A stretch of DNA of 64,000 nucleotides from Branchiostoma floridae (GCF_000003815.2 NC_049991.1:12896711-12960710); one strand, 5' to 3'. Counted from the stretch's first letter, positions 12,312 through 24,442 are shown. Notes: generated from the sequence alone by a model not told the origin. Made by a program: numbers and translations.

Positions 12312-13373
12312 AAAATGCTTTGCATCTGTATAGAACCCATGTTGACTCTTTATTGTGCATACTTCATTAGTATGGATATACATTGTTGTCCTTGGTCCCT
12401 GTTGAGGTTCATTTACTTCGACATCTGTCCTATGTATTTACCTAATGAGTCATTAGCCTATACTTAATCAGCTTTCCGTGCGTGTGTAATGTTGAGTCTA
12501 TTAGATTCTACAAAACTGCTGCAAACATGATTGACCCTTGATCGATACTTTTGTGCTGAAATCGATATGCTTAGTCCCAGACATCTATAAGTCTTTGCCT
12601 TAATCATCTGATTTAAATACTGAAGACTTTGAAGGATAGACATATTGGCCTTGAAGAAAGAAATGCAGTAGCCCCCCCCCACCCCCCCAATGACGGCGAG
12701 GCAAATGTATACGAGGCAACACATTTCTACTGAAGGCTGCGACCGGCTGCTGAGCGACCAACGATTTCACAGATTCGTCGATGAAGATTAGACATCCAGG
12801 TAATAAGATGTCACTGACGAAAGACACCAGATTGCTGTCTGAAACGTCTGACCATTTCCAAAATCATATCCTGTTGCTTGAGTAACTGCTTCCTGGCGAT
12901 TTCACATTATAGTCAATGAATTTTACAAATAAAGAACGAGTTCTTTTACATTTTCTTTTCACAGCACGAAAATGAATATTTAAGCATACTTTCCGAGATA
13001 CTTAAATGTAGCCTAAAGGTGGGAAAATATTTCCGCAGAGATTACGGTATCGTAAAGACCACGGAAACCATGGTTTTACATTTCCGTAACCTTTCCGTAT
13101 TCGTTAAGGCCCATTAAATACATGTAATATCTTTACATAACCTTTAAGCATCCTTATATGTGCCGTACATGAAACGGGTATTGCTTATGTACAGAAAACA
13201 TCTACAGGCTTTGAACCGACCATACGTTCACATACAATCAGTTAACCTTCGCCTTTTTTTTATTTTCGTGGTTCTCTAAGGTGGAAATTACCAATAGGAG
13301 ATGATATCTTTTCATTGCCCTTCCGTTACAATTGATCTCATTTACATACTCTTATTAGAATAGGTCTATGGAG
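12312..13373. other. Intergenic stretch
   Basis: No gene recognised. It includes a dispersed-repeat fragment (12775-12892), C-runs near 12672-12688, and, from ~13240, a degraded partial unit of the neighbouring tandem array. Confidence 0.45.
12775..12892. repeat. Dispersed repeat, modules A and inverted B, copy 2
   Basis: Module A (TCGATGAAGATTAGACATCC) is followed by the reverse complement of the module B seen at 8405-8525 (GTCACTGACGAAAGACACC to TTGAGTAACTGCTT). The two modules therefore occur in both relative orientations. Confidence 0.6.
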
Positions 13374-14439
13374 ACCTCCCCCTTTTGTGTATAGGTGCAA
13401 AAAAAGATGTCAGAATGGTAGCGTTTATTTATAAGAAGAGGCATTGCTTTTACCAAATTAAGGGTATTTTCCGCTCAATATACCACATGCGCCGTTCAAT
13501 AAAGCAGCGGCTTCAAATGAATAGTTCCTGCTGTGTTTGCGTGTTAAGTTTAACCAAGAAAAGAAAATCTCCTCCTGTGTGAAAGCTACATATAACAGAT
13601 ACAATCTTTCCGATGTCTTTCCGTTACATTTGAGCTGACTTTACATAAAAGGGGGGAGGCTTAAGCAAACCTCCCCCTTTTATGTATAGGTGGAAAAAAG
13701 GTGTCGGAAAGGTATCGTTAATCATTAGTTGAAGAAGAGGCATTGCTTTTACCAAATTAAGAGTATTTTCCGCTCAATATACCACATGCGCCGTTCACTA
13801 AAGCAGCGGCTTCAACTGAATAGCTCCTGCTGTGTTTGCGTGTTAAGTTTAACCAAGAAAAGTAAATATCCTGTGTGAAAGCTACATATAACGGATACAA
13901 TCTTTCCGATATCTTTCCGTTACATTTGAGCTGACTTTACATAAAAGGGGGGAGGTTTAAGCAAACCTCCCCCCATTTACGTATAGGTGGAAAAAAGGTG
14001 TCGGAAAGGTAGCGTTAATCATTATTTGAAGAAGAGGCATTGCTTTTACCAAATTAAGAGTATTTTCCGCTCAATATAGTACATGCGCCGTTCACTAAAG
14101 CAGCAGCTTCAAATGGATAGCTCTTGCTGTGTTAGCGTGTTAAGTTTAACAAAGAAAAGCAAATCTCGTCCTGTGTGAAAGCTACATATAACAGATACAA
14201 TCTTTCCGATATCTTTCCGTTACATTTGAGCTGACTTTACATAAAAGGGGGGAGGTTTAAGCAAACCTCCCCCCTTTGATGTATAGGTGGGGAAAAGGTG
14301 TCGGAAAGGTATCGTTAATCATTACCTGAAGAAGAGGCATTACTTTTACCAAATTAAGAGTATTTTCCGCTCAATATACCACATGCGCCGTTCACTAAAG
14401 CAGCGGCTTCAAATGAATAGCTCCTGCTGTGTTTGTGTG
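13374..14439. repeat. Tandem array of ~298-bp monomers, left part
   Basis: Monomers are marked by GTATAGGTGG at about 13389, 13684, 13981 and 14281, a period of 294-300 bp. Each monomer ends TACATAAAAGGGGGGAGGTTT and the next begins with its reverse complement after the spacer AAGC, so every junction is a 21-bp-arm hairpin. A degraded partial unit precedes the array (~13260-13370). The last monomer is interrupted at 14439 by the block 14440-17417 and resumes at 17418. Confidence 0.9.
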
Positions 14440-14454
14440 CCAATGGCTGGTGAG

Positions 14455-14719
14455 AGCATATTAGGTAATCCCTGATTGGCTGGATGCCGACAGCGTCCAA
14501 CCAGCTTACCTGTGATGGGCGGAGTTATACAACCTATTGTCATGCTAGTTAACCTTAGAGATTGTATGAAGAGATTTAGTCAGTCTCGTGCCCCAAGGAC
14601 TCAGGTGAAGTACTTTGGTAGGGCTTAGTCCCTCTGTTGGATTGTGTACTAGTTATTAGTTAGACCGACTCTCTCTGTAAATATACTTAGATCTCTGTAT
14701 CATTATCCTAGACCTGTAT
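14455..14719 (+). repeat. Left inverted arm (265 bp)
   Basis: Read against the reverse complement of 17078-17341 it shows a single mismatch (…CAGCGTCC… versus …CAGCATCC…). Homology ends exactly at CCTAGACCTGTAT, where the tRNA-like sequence begins. Confidence 0.9.
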
Positions 14720-14788
14720 GTGGTCTAGTGGTTAGGATTTGGCGCTCTCACCGCCAAGGCCCGGGTTCGATTCCCGGCGTGGGAACCA
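14714..14788 (+). tRNA. tRNA-Glu(CTC)-like sequence with encoded CCA, probable pseudogene or SINE head
   Basis: From 14721 the sequence follows eukaryotic tRNA-Glu closely: D-arm TGGTCTAGTGGTTAGGAT, anticodon loop CTCTCAC (anticodon CTC), T-arm CCGGG TTCGATT CCCGG. The anticodon stem TGGCG/CGCCA is fully paired. The 3' strand of the acceptor (CGTGGGA, then A) is followed by CCA in the DNA. The 5' acceptor strand (CTGTATG) does not pair with it and belongs to the adjacent repeat arm. Eukaryotic tRNA genes lack encoded CCA, so this looks like a sequence derived from a mature tRNA rather than a working gene. Internal A and B boxes look intact and might still drive Pol III. Confidence 0.7.
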
Positions 14789-15331
14789 CTATAACGTTTC
14801 GGGTGTTTGGTATCTAAGTCCTATATTAGCTTATCAGGAACTCAGCCAAACCAGTCGATTACTATTTGTGAGCCGTGTTTATTAAACCTATGCTAAACTC
14901 AAGTAACATCTCTCAGCGGTTAAGTCATGTTCTGGGACCCCCAGCAAAGTGGGTGTTGGCTGCCCTAGCAACACATAGCAACCAACTTTGACCCCGATTT
15001 TCACAGATTTTCCCTATTGTTCAATAATTGCCCCCTCTCCGCCTACTGTGAAAACTTTTCAGGTGGGGTGCTGCTGGGCCAGGTGAGAAGGTACCTGGCA
15101 CCCCGTGTAGTGTGAATGGTCATCATACAGGGCTGTCTGGGAATACAAGCTAGGATGCATGTGTATTGAAAGAAATTGAACTAGAAAGGCCACATTTTCA
15201 AAGAAAATGCAGGGTGTTTCTGAAGGGAAAAGAAATTTCGTCACAAAAGAATTAAAAAAAACATTGTCAAACGTTTGATGCCCTATTCGCAGATGAAAGC
15301 GTTGTATGTATAAGATATAACATTATGTTTA

Positions 15332-15502
15332 GAAAAAGATAGAAAACTTCCGATGTGGTTCTATATCTTTGCACGCACCGATATCTACAAACATTCTTTT
15401 TTCCCACGCACAATTCCCGAGTGGAATGCCCTGCCTGGCACGGTTGTAAGCGCTCCCAACGTTGAGCACTTCCGTGCCAGGCAGGCGGCCTGCCTGCCCT
15501 AA
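15332..15502 (+). pseudogene. LINE reverse-transcriptase C-terminal remnant
   Basis: In the + frame ending at the TAA 15500-15502 the peptide reads …FARTDIYKHSFFPRTIPEW then NALPGTVVSAPNVEHFRAR. The SFFPRTIxxWNxLP…SAP pattern is the conserved C-terminal end of CR1/RTE-type non-LTR retrotransposon ORF2. Upstream reverse-transcriptase and endonuclease domains are missing, consistent with 5' truncation. The following C-rich tract and TTTGGGGGTATCC may be 3' UTR. Confidence 0.75.
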
Positions 15503-17077
15503 CCCGGGAGCCTCAGCTCCCCCCCCCCTACTTTTGCCCCTCGCGGGGTCATTTGGGGGTATCCTATGCAGATGCAGATATAACCTCCTTGCTTGTACCA
15601 GCATTACAGGATAGCGATTTTTTAAAATGTTATAATCTGTTTTAGCCTACATCACAGCACTTTTTTCTGGCTGGCGACGGAAGAAACAAAAATAACACAG
15701 ACCAGTAAAAACAATGCTAAGTATCTTTTCCTTCAGAAACATAACGATGTGTTCAAATTCAAAAACGTTTATTGTGTCTACAAACTTCTAGTGTTTTTAG
15801 TTTGTAAGTTTGGTAACGTCAGATCCACATTTTGACAATTCACACAGCATAGTTATAATAACTTCAAATTACTTCAAACATTATTGTACCAAACAGTTCG
15901 GAGACATCTGAGTTTTCCTTGACTTAAAAACCCATGGGAAGTTGCTCGCTTGCTCAAGATAGTCGTCTTTGATAGAACAAGGGATTCAAGACAAGACAAA
16001 AAGATTTTTAGTGATTTCTTCGATGGACTTGCAGAGAAAAAAAACATTAGAAATTTCAGACGAATTGCCCACCAATCCCGTTGTTTCCTTTGTTAGAATT
16101 GTGGATACACATGTACATTTTGCTTAATTTTATGATCACCAAATGTTTTGCTGTCATTTATTTGTATAGTCTCCTAAATTACATAGGCCTGGCCATAATT
16201 TTCTAGGAAACTAGTGTTTTACAACTGTAATTGAAAACTTGTAATAGGGTAAAGAGAATCATTTACACCACCTATGCTTGAAAACATGTTTAGCATTGTT
16301 TTTAAAAGCAACCCAAGCTGCGTCTGGAGCCAGGTAAACAAGCCGTGAACTACCCATTGTTCTGGCCAGGTAGTCTGCTTTCCTACTGTGAGGGTGCTAT
16401 GTCAACAAGTTAATTGGCCATATTGTTCACCAATCACAACAAGAAGATCAGGTTTCACATCTACAGATGCCAAAAGTTAAAATTTTGTAGTACTTTTTTT
16501 TATAAAGTTGTGCACGCTGAGGCAACATTTTTCCAACTTACAAAACATTTTGGTGGAAAGGAGACAAGTTGCACAACAATCTCCTGTTGAGACCATTTTC
16601 TTAGAGTGTTTCAGTGCTAAGTTATGGCTTCATGAATACTTCCAAGGGTCTGTTTTTGTCAAAATTTGTTAAATATCATAAAATATCTTTCTTCTAATTA
16701 CAGTTATAGACATGGTCTCAACAGGATGTTGTAGATTGGTCTTAGCTGCATACGTACATACAAAATTTGTACTGAAAAAATATTTCTGTGCTATGCACAA
16801 GGTGTTTGATGGTACCAACATTGTCAAGTGCTTATTATATTAATATTGAGATATACGTAAGGTATATGTGAAATGAATGTAGTCAGATTGCATCTAATCA
16901 ATATTTAGCTTCAAAATATGTCAACAATTCCAGACAAAAACATCAAGTAACCGTTGTACAACGCATGAAAGTAAGGGCAGCAGTTAATTAGGCTGAAAGG
17001 CCGAAACATGACTTAGGGTTACTGAGATATAATACAATGTGTTTCACTTAGGACTACAGCAAGTTACAGTTACAGGA

Positions 17078-17341
17078 TACAGGTCTAGGATAATGATACA
17101 GAGATCTAAGTATATTTACAGAGAGAGTCGGTCTAACTAATAACTAGTACACAATCCAACAGAGGGACTAAGCCCTACCAAAGTACTTCACCTGAGTCCT
17201 TGGGGCACGAGACTGACTAAATCTCTTCATACAATCTCTAAGGTTAACTAGCATGACAATAGGTTGTATAACTCCGCCCATCACAGGTAAGCTGGTTGGA
17301 TGCTGTCGGCATCCAGCCAATCAGGGATTACCTAATATGCT
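17078..17341 (-). repeat. Right inverted arm (264 bp)
   Basis: Reverse complement of 14455-14719 with one mismatch. Beyond the inner end it continues with TACAGTTACAGG instead of the tRNA-like sequence found at the left arm. Confidence 0.9.
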
Positions 17342-17417
17342 AATGTCAGCTCTTCCTCATATGGTCTAGACGGTCATTACCTAATTATCTCATATGTCAA
17401 AGGTCATGGCCGTTACA

Positions 17418-18470
17418 GTTAAGTTTAACCAAGACAAGCAAATCTCCTGTGTGAAAGCTACATATAACAGATACAATCTTTCCGATGTCTTTCCGTTACA
17501 TTTGAGCTGACTTTACATAAAAGGGGGGAGGTTTAAGCAAACCTCCCCCCTTATATGTATAGGTGGAAAAAAGGTGTCGGAAAGGTAGCGTTAATCATTA
17601 TTTGAGGAAGAGGCATTACTTTTAACAAATTAAGAGTATTTTCCGCTCAATATAGTACATGCGCCGTTCACTAAAGCAGCGGCTTCAAATGAATAGCTCT
17701 TGCTGTGTTAGCGTGTTAAGTTTAACAAAGAAAAGAAAATCTCCTCCTGTGTGAAAGCTACATATAAAAGATACAATCTTTCCGATGTCTTTCCGTTACA
17801 TTTGAGCTGACTTTACATAAAAGGGGGGAGGTTTAAGCAAACCTCCCCCCTTTTATGTATAGGTGGAAAAAAAGATGTCGGAAAGGTAGCGTTAATCATT
17901 ATTTGAAGAAGAGGCATTATTTTCCGCTCAATATACCACATGCGCCCTCACTAACGCAGCGGCTTCGCCTGAATAGCCCCTGCTGTGTTAACGTGTTGAG
18001 TTTAACCAAGATAAGCAACCTTTACTCTTGGTTAAAACTTACATATAGCAGATACAATTTTTGGAATGTATAGGGGCAAAAAAGATGTCGGAAAGGTAGC
18101 GTTAATTATTAGTCTTAAAAGAGGCATTGCTTTTACCAAATTACGAGTATTTTCCGCTCAATATACCACATGCGCCGTTCACTAAAGTAGCGACTTCGCC
18201 TGAATAACTCATTCTGTGTTAGCATGTTTGACGAAACCAGGAAAATCAAAATATCCTCATGGGTGAAACATAAATATAACATATGGTATCTTTCCAATGT
18301 CTTTACGTTACCATTGAGCTCACTTTACACAAAAAGATGCTATGTACAGGTGCAAGAAAGATGTCGGAAAGGTAGCGTTTATTTTTTCCAGTAGTATCGT
18401 ATGTATGATATCGTTCCGTTACCTTTGCCTTTGAGCTTACTTTTCAGAAAACTCTCTGAACTTTCTTTAC
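17418..18470. repeat. Tandem array of ~298-bp monomers, right part
   Basis: Resumes the monomer broken at 14439. GTATAGG marks fall at about 17557, 17857 and 18068, then a decayed one near 18345; one unit carries an ~90-bp deletion. The junction hairpin at 17814-17859 is perfect (21-bp arms around AAGC). Units decay toward the right edge, as expected of an array homogenised by unequal exchange. Confidence 0.88.
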
Positions 18471-19759
18471 AGAGGTGGAGATCGATAGTTACAGAAAAAG
18501 ATGTTGGAGAGGTATCGTTGAAAGCAAGGAAATTAAATATTTAACCTCCTTGTTGAAAGGAAACAACAGTCGCCGGGAGCACTGCGTACATGCCCCCGAA
18601 GATTGGTGGTCATAATTACGGCGTGTTCCCGTTCAGGGTAAGAGGACTAGTACTGGGCGGCCTGTCCAGTATGTCGCTCGCGGGTGGCTGTGCCTTGCAG
18701 CTTGGCATCCCGACGACATAGCGTCCTCACTACCCGGTAACGTATCATGGGAATATAGCGGGTTTGCTGTTTATATAATTGTACAAAAAAAAATTCTTAT
18801 CATCTGGAAGAACATTTATTATCTACAAGCAATAATCACGTTCTCCCAGAAAGGCTGGTATTTTCTAGTGTTGTAACAGTTGTGTTTAGCTTAACCTTGG
18901 CTAAACAGCGTACAAAGGGGATGGTGTTTTTCAAATTCAAATGTATTCGCCGTCAACTATGAATAACGAACAACGCGGCATTGAATTTCTAATTAGCAGC
19001 TCCCAGAAGAGGCCAGTCATGTGATAGGGCGTTATCCAATGACAGACAAAGGTGGGTTTTTTAAACCTAACGAATATGCCATAATTTATAGAAGAAACCA
19101 GTTTGCAGGGCGTCTGTTTCGGGACAAGTCAAGAAGGAGCCTTGGACCCGTTTCAACACACGGATTATCGGCGTGGCTTTGCCGCAAATGGATTCCAACG
19201 GAACTACAGGACGGAACGGACATAACCATAGGACACTCACGGCTTGCCGGAAACGGAGTACGTATGTTGGAGAGTCTTCAACGGGGCACAACTCAGGGTG
19301 AATTCAAGACTGTGTCGTCTTGACCAGCATAAGCTGGCGGAGACATGGAGAGCACGGCCTGTTCATCACAAAACAGCACCCGTCTTCGGGAATCTCAGCG
19401 GATTTTTCCTAATGTGATGGCCAGATGGAACTATGTTGCTTGAAATGACGTCTTTCCAGGCGTATCGCCCGACACTGGACTCCAAATTGTGGACTTAAAA
19501 AGTTAAATGTAGCGGAGATTCGTGCATGGATATTGTACACCGATTGTTCCCTCGGTCGACCAATCCAAGTCCACAATTAGAATCACAAGATAGTTTAGAC
19601 GGCGAAGCCATAGATACCGGTGTAGGTATGATTCACACCAAATAAGACACGCATACCCGATGCAAAAGTTCCAATTTAAGCCACACAAAACACATAAAGC
19701 CTACCTAAAGATGCGCCGCCTTTACTAATAATATAGTCCAATGAAAGATCACGGAAAGC
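18471..19759. other. Intergenic stretch without recognised genes
   Basis: No splice-supported exon, RNA gene or clear repeat seen. A 100-codon open frame at 19021-19323 matches nothing I know. Confidence 0.4.
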
Positions 19760-20236
19760 GTACGTTTCTGCACTTCTTCACGTGCCTTTCAGGGTGTGTA
19801 AACGACACATAAACGTGGGGAAATCGTGACGGAAATCGACTGTAAAGGTCTTAAGAAACGCGTGCTTTCCGCCCGTATAGGTTACGAAAAACTGTCATTA
19901 ACGACGCCTTTAAGCGTCTAATAGTTGCGGAAAGGCACGTGAAGGAGTGCCGAAACGTACATATAAGTGCATTAAAGGGAATCTTTACGTTCACGGATAG
20001 ATGTCGTTAAGTTGCGGAAAGGGTGCAGAAAGGTCTTAATAAACGCGTGCTTTCCGCCCGTATAGGTTACGAAAAACTGTCATTAACGACGCCTTTAAGC
20101 GTCTAATAGTTGCGGAAAGGCACGTGAAGGAGTGCCGAAACGCACTTTTAAGTGCCAACGTAAAGGTAACATTAAAGGGAACCTTTACGTTCACGGATAG
20201 ATGTCGTTAAGTTGCGGAAAGGGTGCAGAAACGTCG
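19760..20236. repeat. Foldback and tandem repeat
   Basis: A 31-bp arm at 19760-19790 (GTACGTTTCTGCACTTCTTC…) is the inverted match of 19930-19960 with about three mismatches. A unit of about 185 bp starting AGGTCTTAAGAAACGCGTGC near 19846 is repeated from ~20031 and begins again near 20219. The sequence is rich in GGAAAGG and CGTTA motifs. Probably a decayed non-autonomous DNA element. Confidence 0.7.
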
Positions 20237-23200
20237 CGTTTACGTTGAGTTTAAGCTTGCTTAAATACCAGATTTCGTGCTGTGTTTGAATCATAGTTTT
20301 ACGCTTTGCATCGTATTTCAATTGTGAAATCAAGGATCACAAACCTTGTTTGCTGTACGGTTGCCGTCTAATGGAAAAGGGGCCTTACTAAAAATGTTGG
20401 TCACGACTAAACGTGCGAGCATGCTAGCAAAGCATATCATCAGGCTTCTGCATAAACTCTGCATTATCATAGAATCATTTGTGAATCTGGCACGTAGTTG
20501 CCAACTTGCGAAGATCCATGATTAACCCATTTGAACCGCAGAATTGTAGCATGCAATTACTGACCCCGAGGTGCGCACAATTCCCCCTGCCCTTTATACC
20601 CAGAACGCTTTTGAATCCACCACGCCTTGCAGGCACAAGGGCGCCATGATTACTTTCTTACACGCCTCGCCGATTGGCTTTCTCTCCAAATTAATTACAC
20701 CGTAACAGAGGGACGTGCCGTTTCCGAATCTTCTTTCATTCGTCGTGGTACAGGTTACCAAGCAGGTGGCAAGTTTTTCGGAGCTCTGACGGTCTCCGAA
20801 GTTTCTTTAGACTGTCCGCTCCGCTGCGCGTGTTGGACCGTTCCACACGAGCGGCCGCCCGGGTACGTGAAGTAATGTGCAGGCAGTCTGACTGATGTAG
20901 CCACGCACCTGATCTGCTACTTGGTCTGCGGTAAAGATTGCGCACGTCTTCGGTGAGTATCTTGTCAAATCGCTTGCCGCTCCGCATATCCAGGTGAGTG
21001 CACTGTCGTTTTTTTCTGCTTTGATCTTTGTATACACCATTTTCCTTTATACATCGTTTTAAGAATACGTTTAACCAGTGATTAGAAAATGCACTTCCGT
21101 ATGGATTTTAAGTAGCAAGGAAAATTGATGAATTATGCATTTCTTGATGTTTTGAATTCCAGCAAAATGCCAAACCATCAGTTTCTTGAAATATCAAATG
21201 TAATTGTTAGTTGTATTTGTCCTTGATCAATCACGCAATCTTGTTTTAATGAGCGGGCATTGCAGTCATCAACAAATGTTGCGAAGTATTCATGATGGAT
21301 CATATTTACTTGATATGATGCCTGCAAATCAATCTTTGAGTTTGAGAAATGTCCATATCGATATCTCTACTTGTCAACCGTGTGCATGAATGATGCAAGC
21401 GTTATCAGTACCCCGGCAGTCAGCAGCCATATGTTTACTTGAACAAGACGTCAGTGTAACTGCCGAATGGTCCGCCGACAGTCTGTCAGCTTTTTACGAC
21501 CAACTGGTTATTGGGGTATGTTTGCGTCATGGTGGACAATACGGGAAACGTAGAGTGGAATGGTTTCCTGGCATAGTACTGTCTCCAGCCATTTGTTTTC
21601 TGTCGTGGACCGGATAAATCGCCAACATGCCACTTCGCTATTTGGTCTGAGGACGTAATGGTTTTTTGGACGTGAAAGGCTTGCATGTGCTTCGCAATCC
21701 TAACCACAAAAGTACAAGACAAACTGGTCATGCAAAGTCATGCTCATGGCTCAAAGTGATGCACACAAGATGTCATCGACAAATCCAAGAGACCCTAGAG
21801 AGGAGCTTTACTGTAGTTTATTACGGTGAGAAATAGATGCGCCATTATGATACTTCCAAGTTCAAGATTACAAATCATGACATTCTTGTTATATGAAGAT
21901 TATATCAATCAGTCATGATGCATAAACTATGAACGTAACACTCTCAGTCTGTGTCTAAGAAGATAAATCGCTTAGGGACTCCTGTTTCATTGAAGTGGAA
22001 ATAAGAAAGTTGCGAGGTCTTCATATGCATGTGTCACCACTACAGCCAACCAGAATTCAGACAGAACACGTAATGACTATAAAAATGGGCGTTATCTAGT
22101 CCATGCACATGCACGTTTGATATTCGCATCCTGGCTCTCCCCAAGCTGGCCCCCATGGGTGGTTAGAGACAAAGCGAACCAGCAGACTGTAGCAGACATG
22201 ACTATCTACGAGTAGATAAAACATTCAACGTCTGTTGCGTATGTACTTTGAGCTGAGCGAACAAAGTGTCAGGTCTCATTTGTAAAGATAGTGTGCCCTC
22301 ACGGGCTGATTGCCAGCAGTTGTAAAACAAACTGCTGCCACTGATCTAGCCTGAAATCTAGAAGATCTGAATCTAGAAGAAAGACTGCAAGAAGATAGCT
22401 AATTATCTTGACTTGACTTTAGATAAGCCTACAACAGTCAAGACAAGATAGGCTTTGGTACTCATACAATTCTCCATGCATACTCATGTTCACTTCCTCC
22501 TTGATGTTACTGTAAACTGAGATCGACTGGATTCCCATACATACGGGAATTCCTTTTTCCATTGTACTTTTTCCAGGCGATCCATACCAGAGTAGAGTGA
22601 GGTCAAAGACTCTGACCTTATGAATTGCCTTTACATATTTAACATGACGCCAGGAAGGATTTTGTCCTCATGGAAGATACACAGTTGATAGCTTCTAGTA
22701 CCCAAGAGACGATTTGGTCTCGTGGAAGGAATCTTCCTTACTAAGGGTGGCTGATGCTATTTTATTGCTTCCACGATTATCGTGCGTTTAGGAATTTTGT
22801 AGCCTTTTATATAAATCCATGTGTATCTAGATTAAAGAGAAAATGCTGGCACAATTTGGTGTCCTCGAGAAAGGCAATTGCATTTACTCTATTCGAAACT
22901 TTACCCTTATATCTAGACATCCCAACAGTCTCCTGTTGAATAACTTTGCAGTAGCACACTACCAGTTGATCAAGAATTAGTTATTCAAGTCTTGCCCTTT
23001 TCTCCAAACGTACGGTATTCGAACTTGGGGTACTGCTAAGACCTTCTTAGAAAACTTGAGGTGTTGAGTTGAAGTTGATGAATGATATAAGAATGTTATC
23101 TTGAACTCCCGTACGGAGGTCAACCATTATACCCTTTTGAAGCGGAAGTCAGCTGCCCACGACGGGACTTCATTAGAATGGTATCGATTCCGTACCAAAT

Positions 23201-24355
23201 ATCAAGCCAGCGACATCCATCATCCATTTTCATGCCTTTCATGTATCTAATATGAGAATCATTGGTAGCGACTAATGTCTAAAGTCCTGGTAAAATGGGT
23301 TGGTAATAGGAAAGTTTAGGGAACCGCTATGTGAGGCAAAGAAGACTTGGTCTGCTACTAAAACGAAGACAAACATAGCTTTGTACACAGAGTCCTATAA
23401 TTCAGAGCATGTTAAATGTGACTTGCTGAATTATAGTTACTATCAATTTTTCTTCTAACAGTGACTGTTTATTAAAGGTAGAGAAGGTACCTACCAGTAC
23501 ATCTTGGACGCGGAGAATGGTCTAGTCTCGATCTCGCGAGAGAATATGAATTAAAGTTATAGTTGAAGGGACAGAGAATATCCTAAGCTGTCAGCGTCAA
23601 GAAATCGTCAGGGTCAACGAAATTGCTGGCCTTGAACTCAAAGTTCTTTAAACATCATAGCTAGTGATTCAATGACTTTAAAAACAAGACTGGCGGGGTC
23701 TGTATCAGACTCGGAAGTTTTCCATTTAGCCTGTAGCTACAGAATATCAGGATCACCAGCTTATCTCCTCACAGCAGCTGTCTGCTTAATGTGGAGGGTA
23801 ATGTACGGAGGAATCTATTATACTGCTAAGCGATTTTCGATTTTTCATCATTGGCAAAGTTAGACTACTGCCTGGTACATGTATATTACATCAGCAAACA
23901 AGGGCAAGAGACTGCCCCGGGATGCAGAAAAGCCTTTACCTCTCATAAAGAAGAGAATAATGTGGTGGTAAAATCCCCGAACAGACGAACTACAGTAGAC
24001 TTTATGTTGACTTATGTCATATACCGCCATTACATTCTCGCTCGAGCTTCTTTAGCTGTTAATCTGATGGAAGGTGTGTTTTCCTGCGGATCGGCAGTTT
24101 TCCAGTTAAGAAGGTAATCTCCTGACTTGAAGACCGGATGTTCATTCCACTGAGAAACGTATTATGCATGTATATTGCACCAGAAACAACCATTCGAAAC
24201 CACCTCGGGATGAGAAAAAGCCATTTCCTGCCCACGAAGGAGAAGATCTTATGGTGGCAAACTCCCCGAACAGTCTTTGCTGTCTACGGTTCTCGCATAA
24301 GGCTAGAAGCTATATGCATATTTACGACATTAAACGAAGGTCGCTCAATTGCCCC
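20237..24355. other. Intergenic stretch; one strong donor-like site at 20992/20993
   Basis: No coding exon recognised. A GC-richer segment (~20750-20992) ends in CATATCCAG/GTGAGTGCA, a perfect donor, and could be a non-coding first exon of gene A. Nothing else supports that. Confidence 0.3.
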
Positions 24356-24442
24356 AGACATTGAAGGGTAGCCATTCTGTTTTCAATCACACACTCTGCC
24401 AGAGTGTCTGATTGAAAACAGAATGGTTACCCTTCAATGTCT
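24356..24442. repeat. Near-perfect 87-bp palindrome with ~43-bp arms
   Basis: The left arm AGACATTGAAGGGTAGCCAT…CACTCTG is followed, after one base, by its inverted copy CAGAGTG…CTTCAATGTCT. Two mismatches are seen in 43 pairs. There is practically no loop. It may be a minimal MITE or a source of hairpin RNA. Confidence 0.85.

Larger units (their letters stand above)
14440..17417. mobile_element. 2,978-bp composite insertion splitting the tandem array
   Basis: Sequence on each side rejoins to reconstitute one array monomer (…GTTTGTGTG / GTTAAGTTTAACC…), so this block is a later insertion or rearrangement. It is framed by near-identical inverted arms (14455-14719, 17078-17341) and contains a tRNA-Glu-like sequence and a LINE tail. 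The right edge has an extra ~75 bp ending GGCCGTTACA that the left edge lacks. No obvious target duplication is visible, so the mechanism is unclear. Confidence 0.7.

Noticed and set aside
14714-14788. Functional tRNA-Glu gene
   Set aside because: The 5' acceptor strand does not pair and CCA is encoded, so a tRNA-derived repeat is more likely.
13374-18470. CRISPR-like array
   Set aside because: Monomers are ~298 bp with hairpin junctions and no short repeat/unique-spacer pattern; eukaryotic context.
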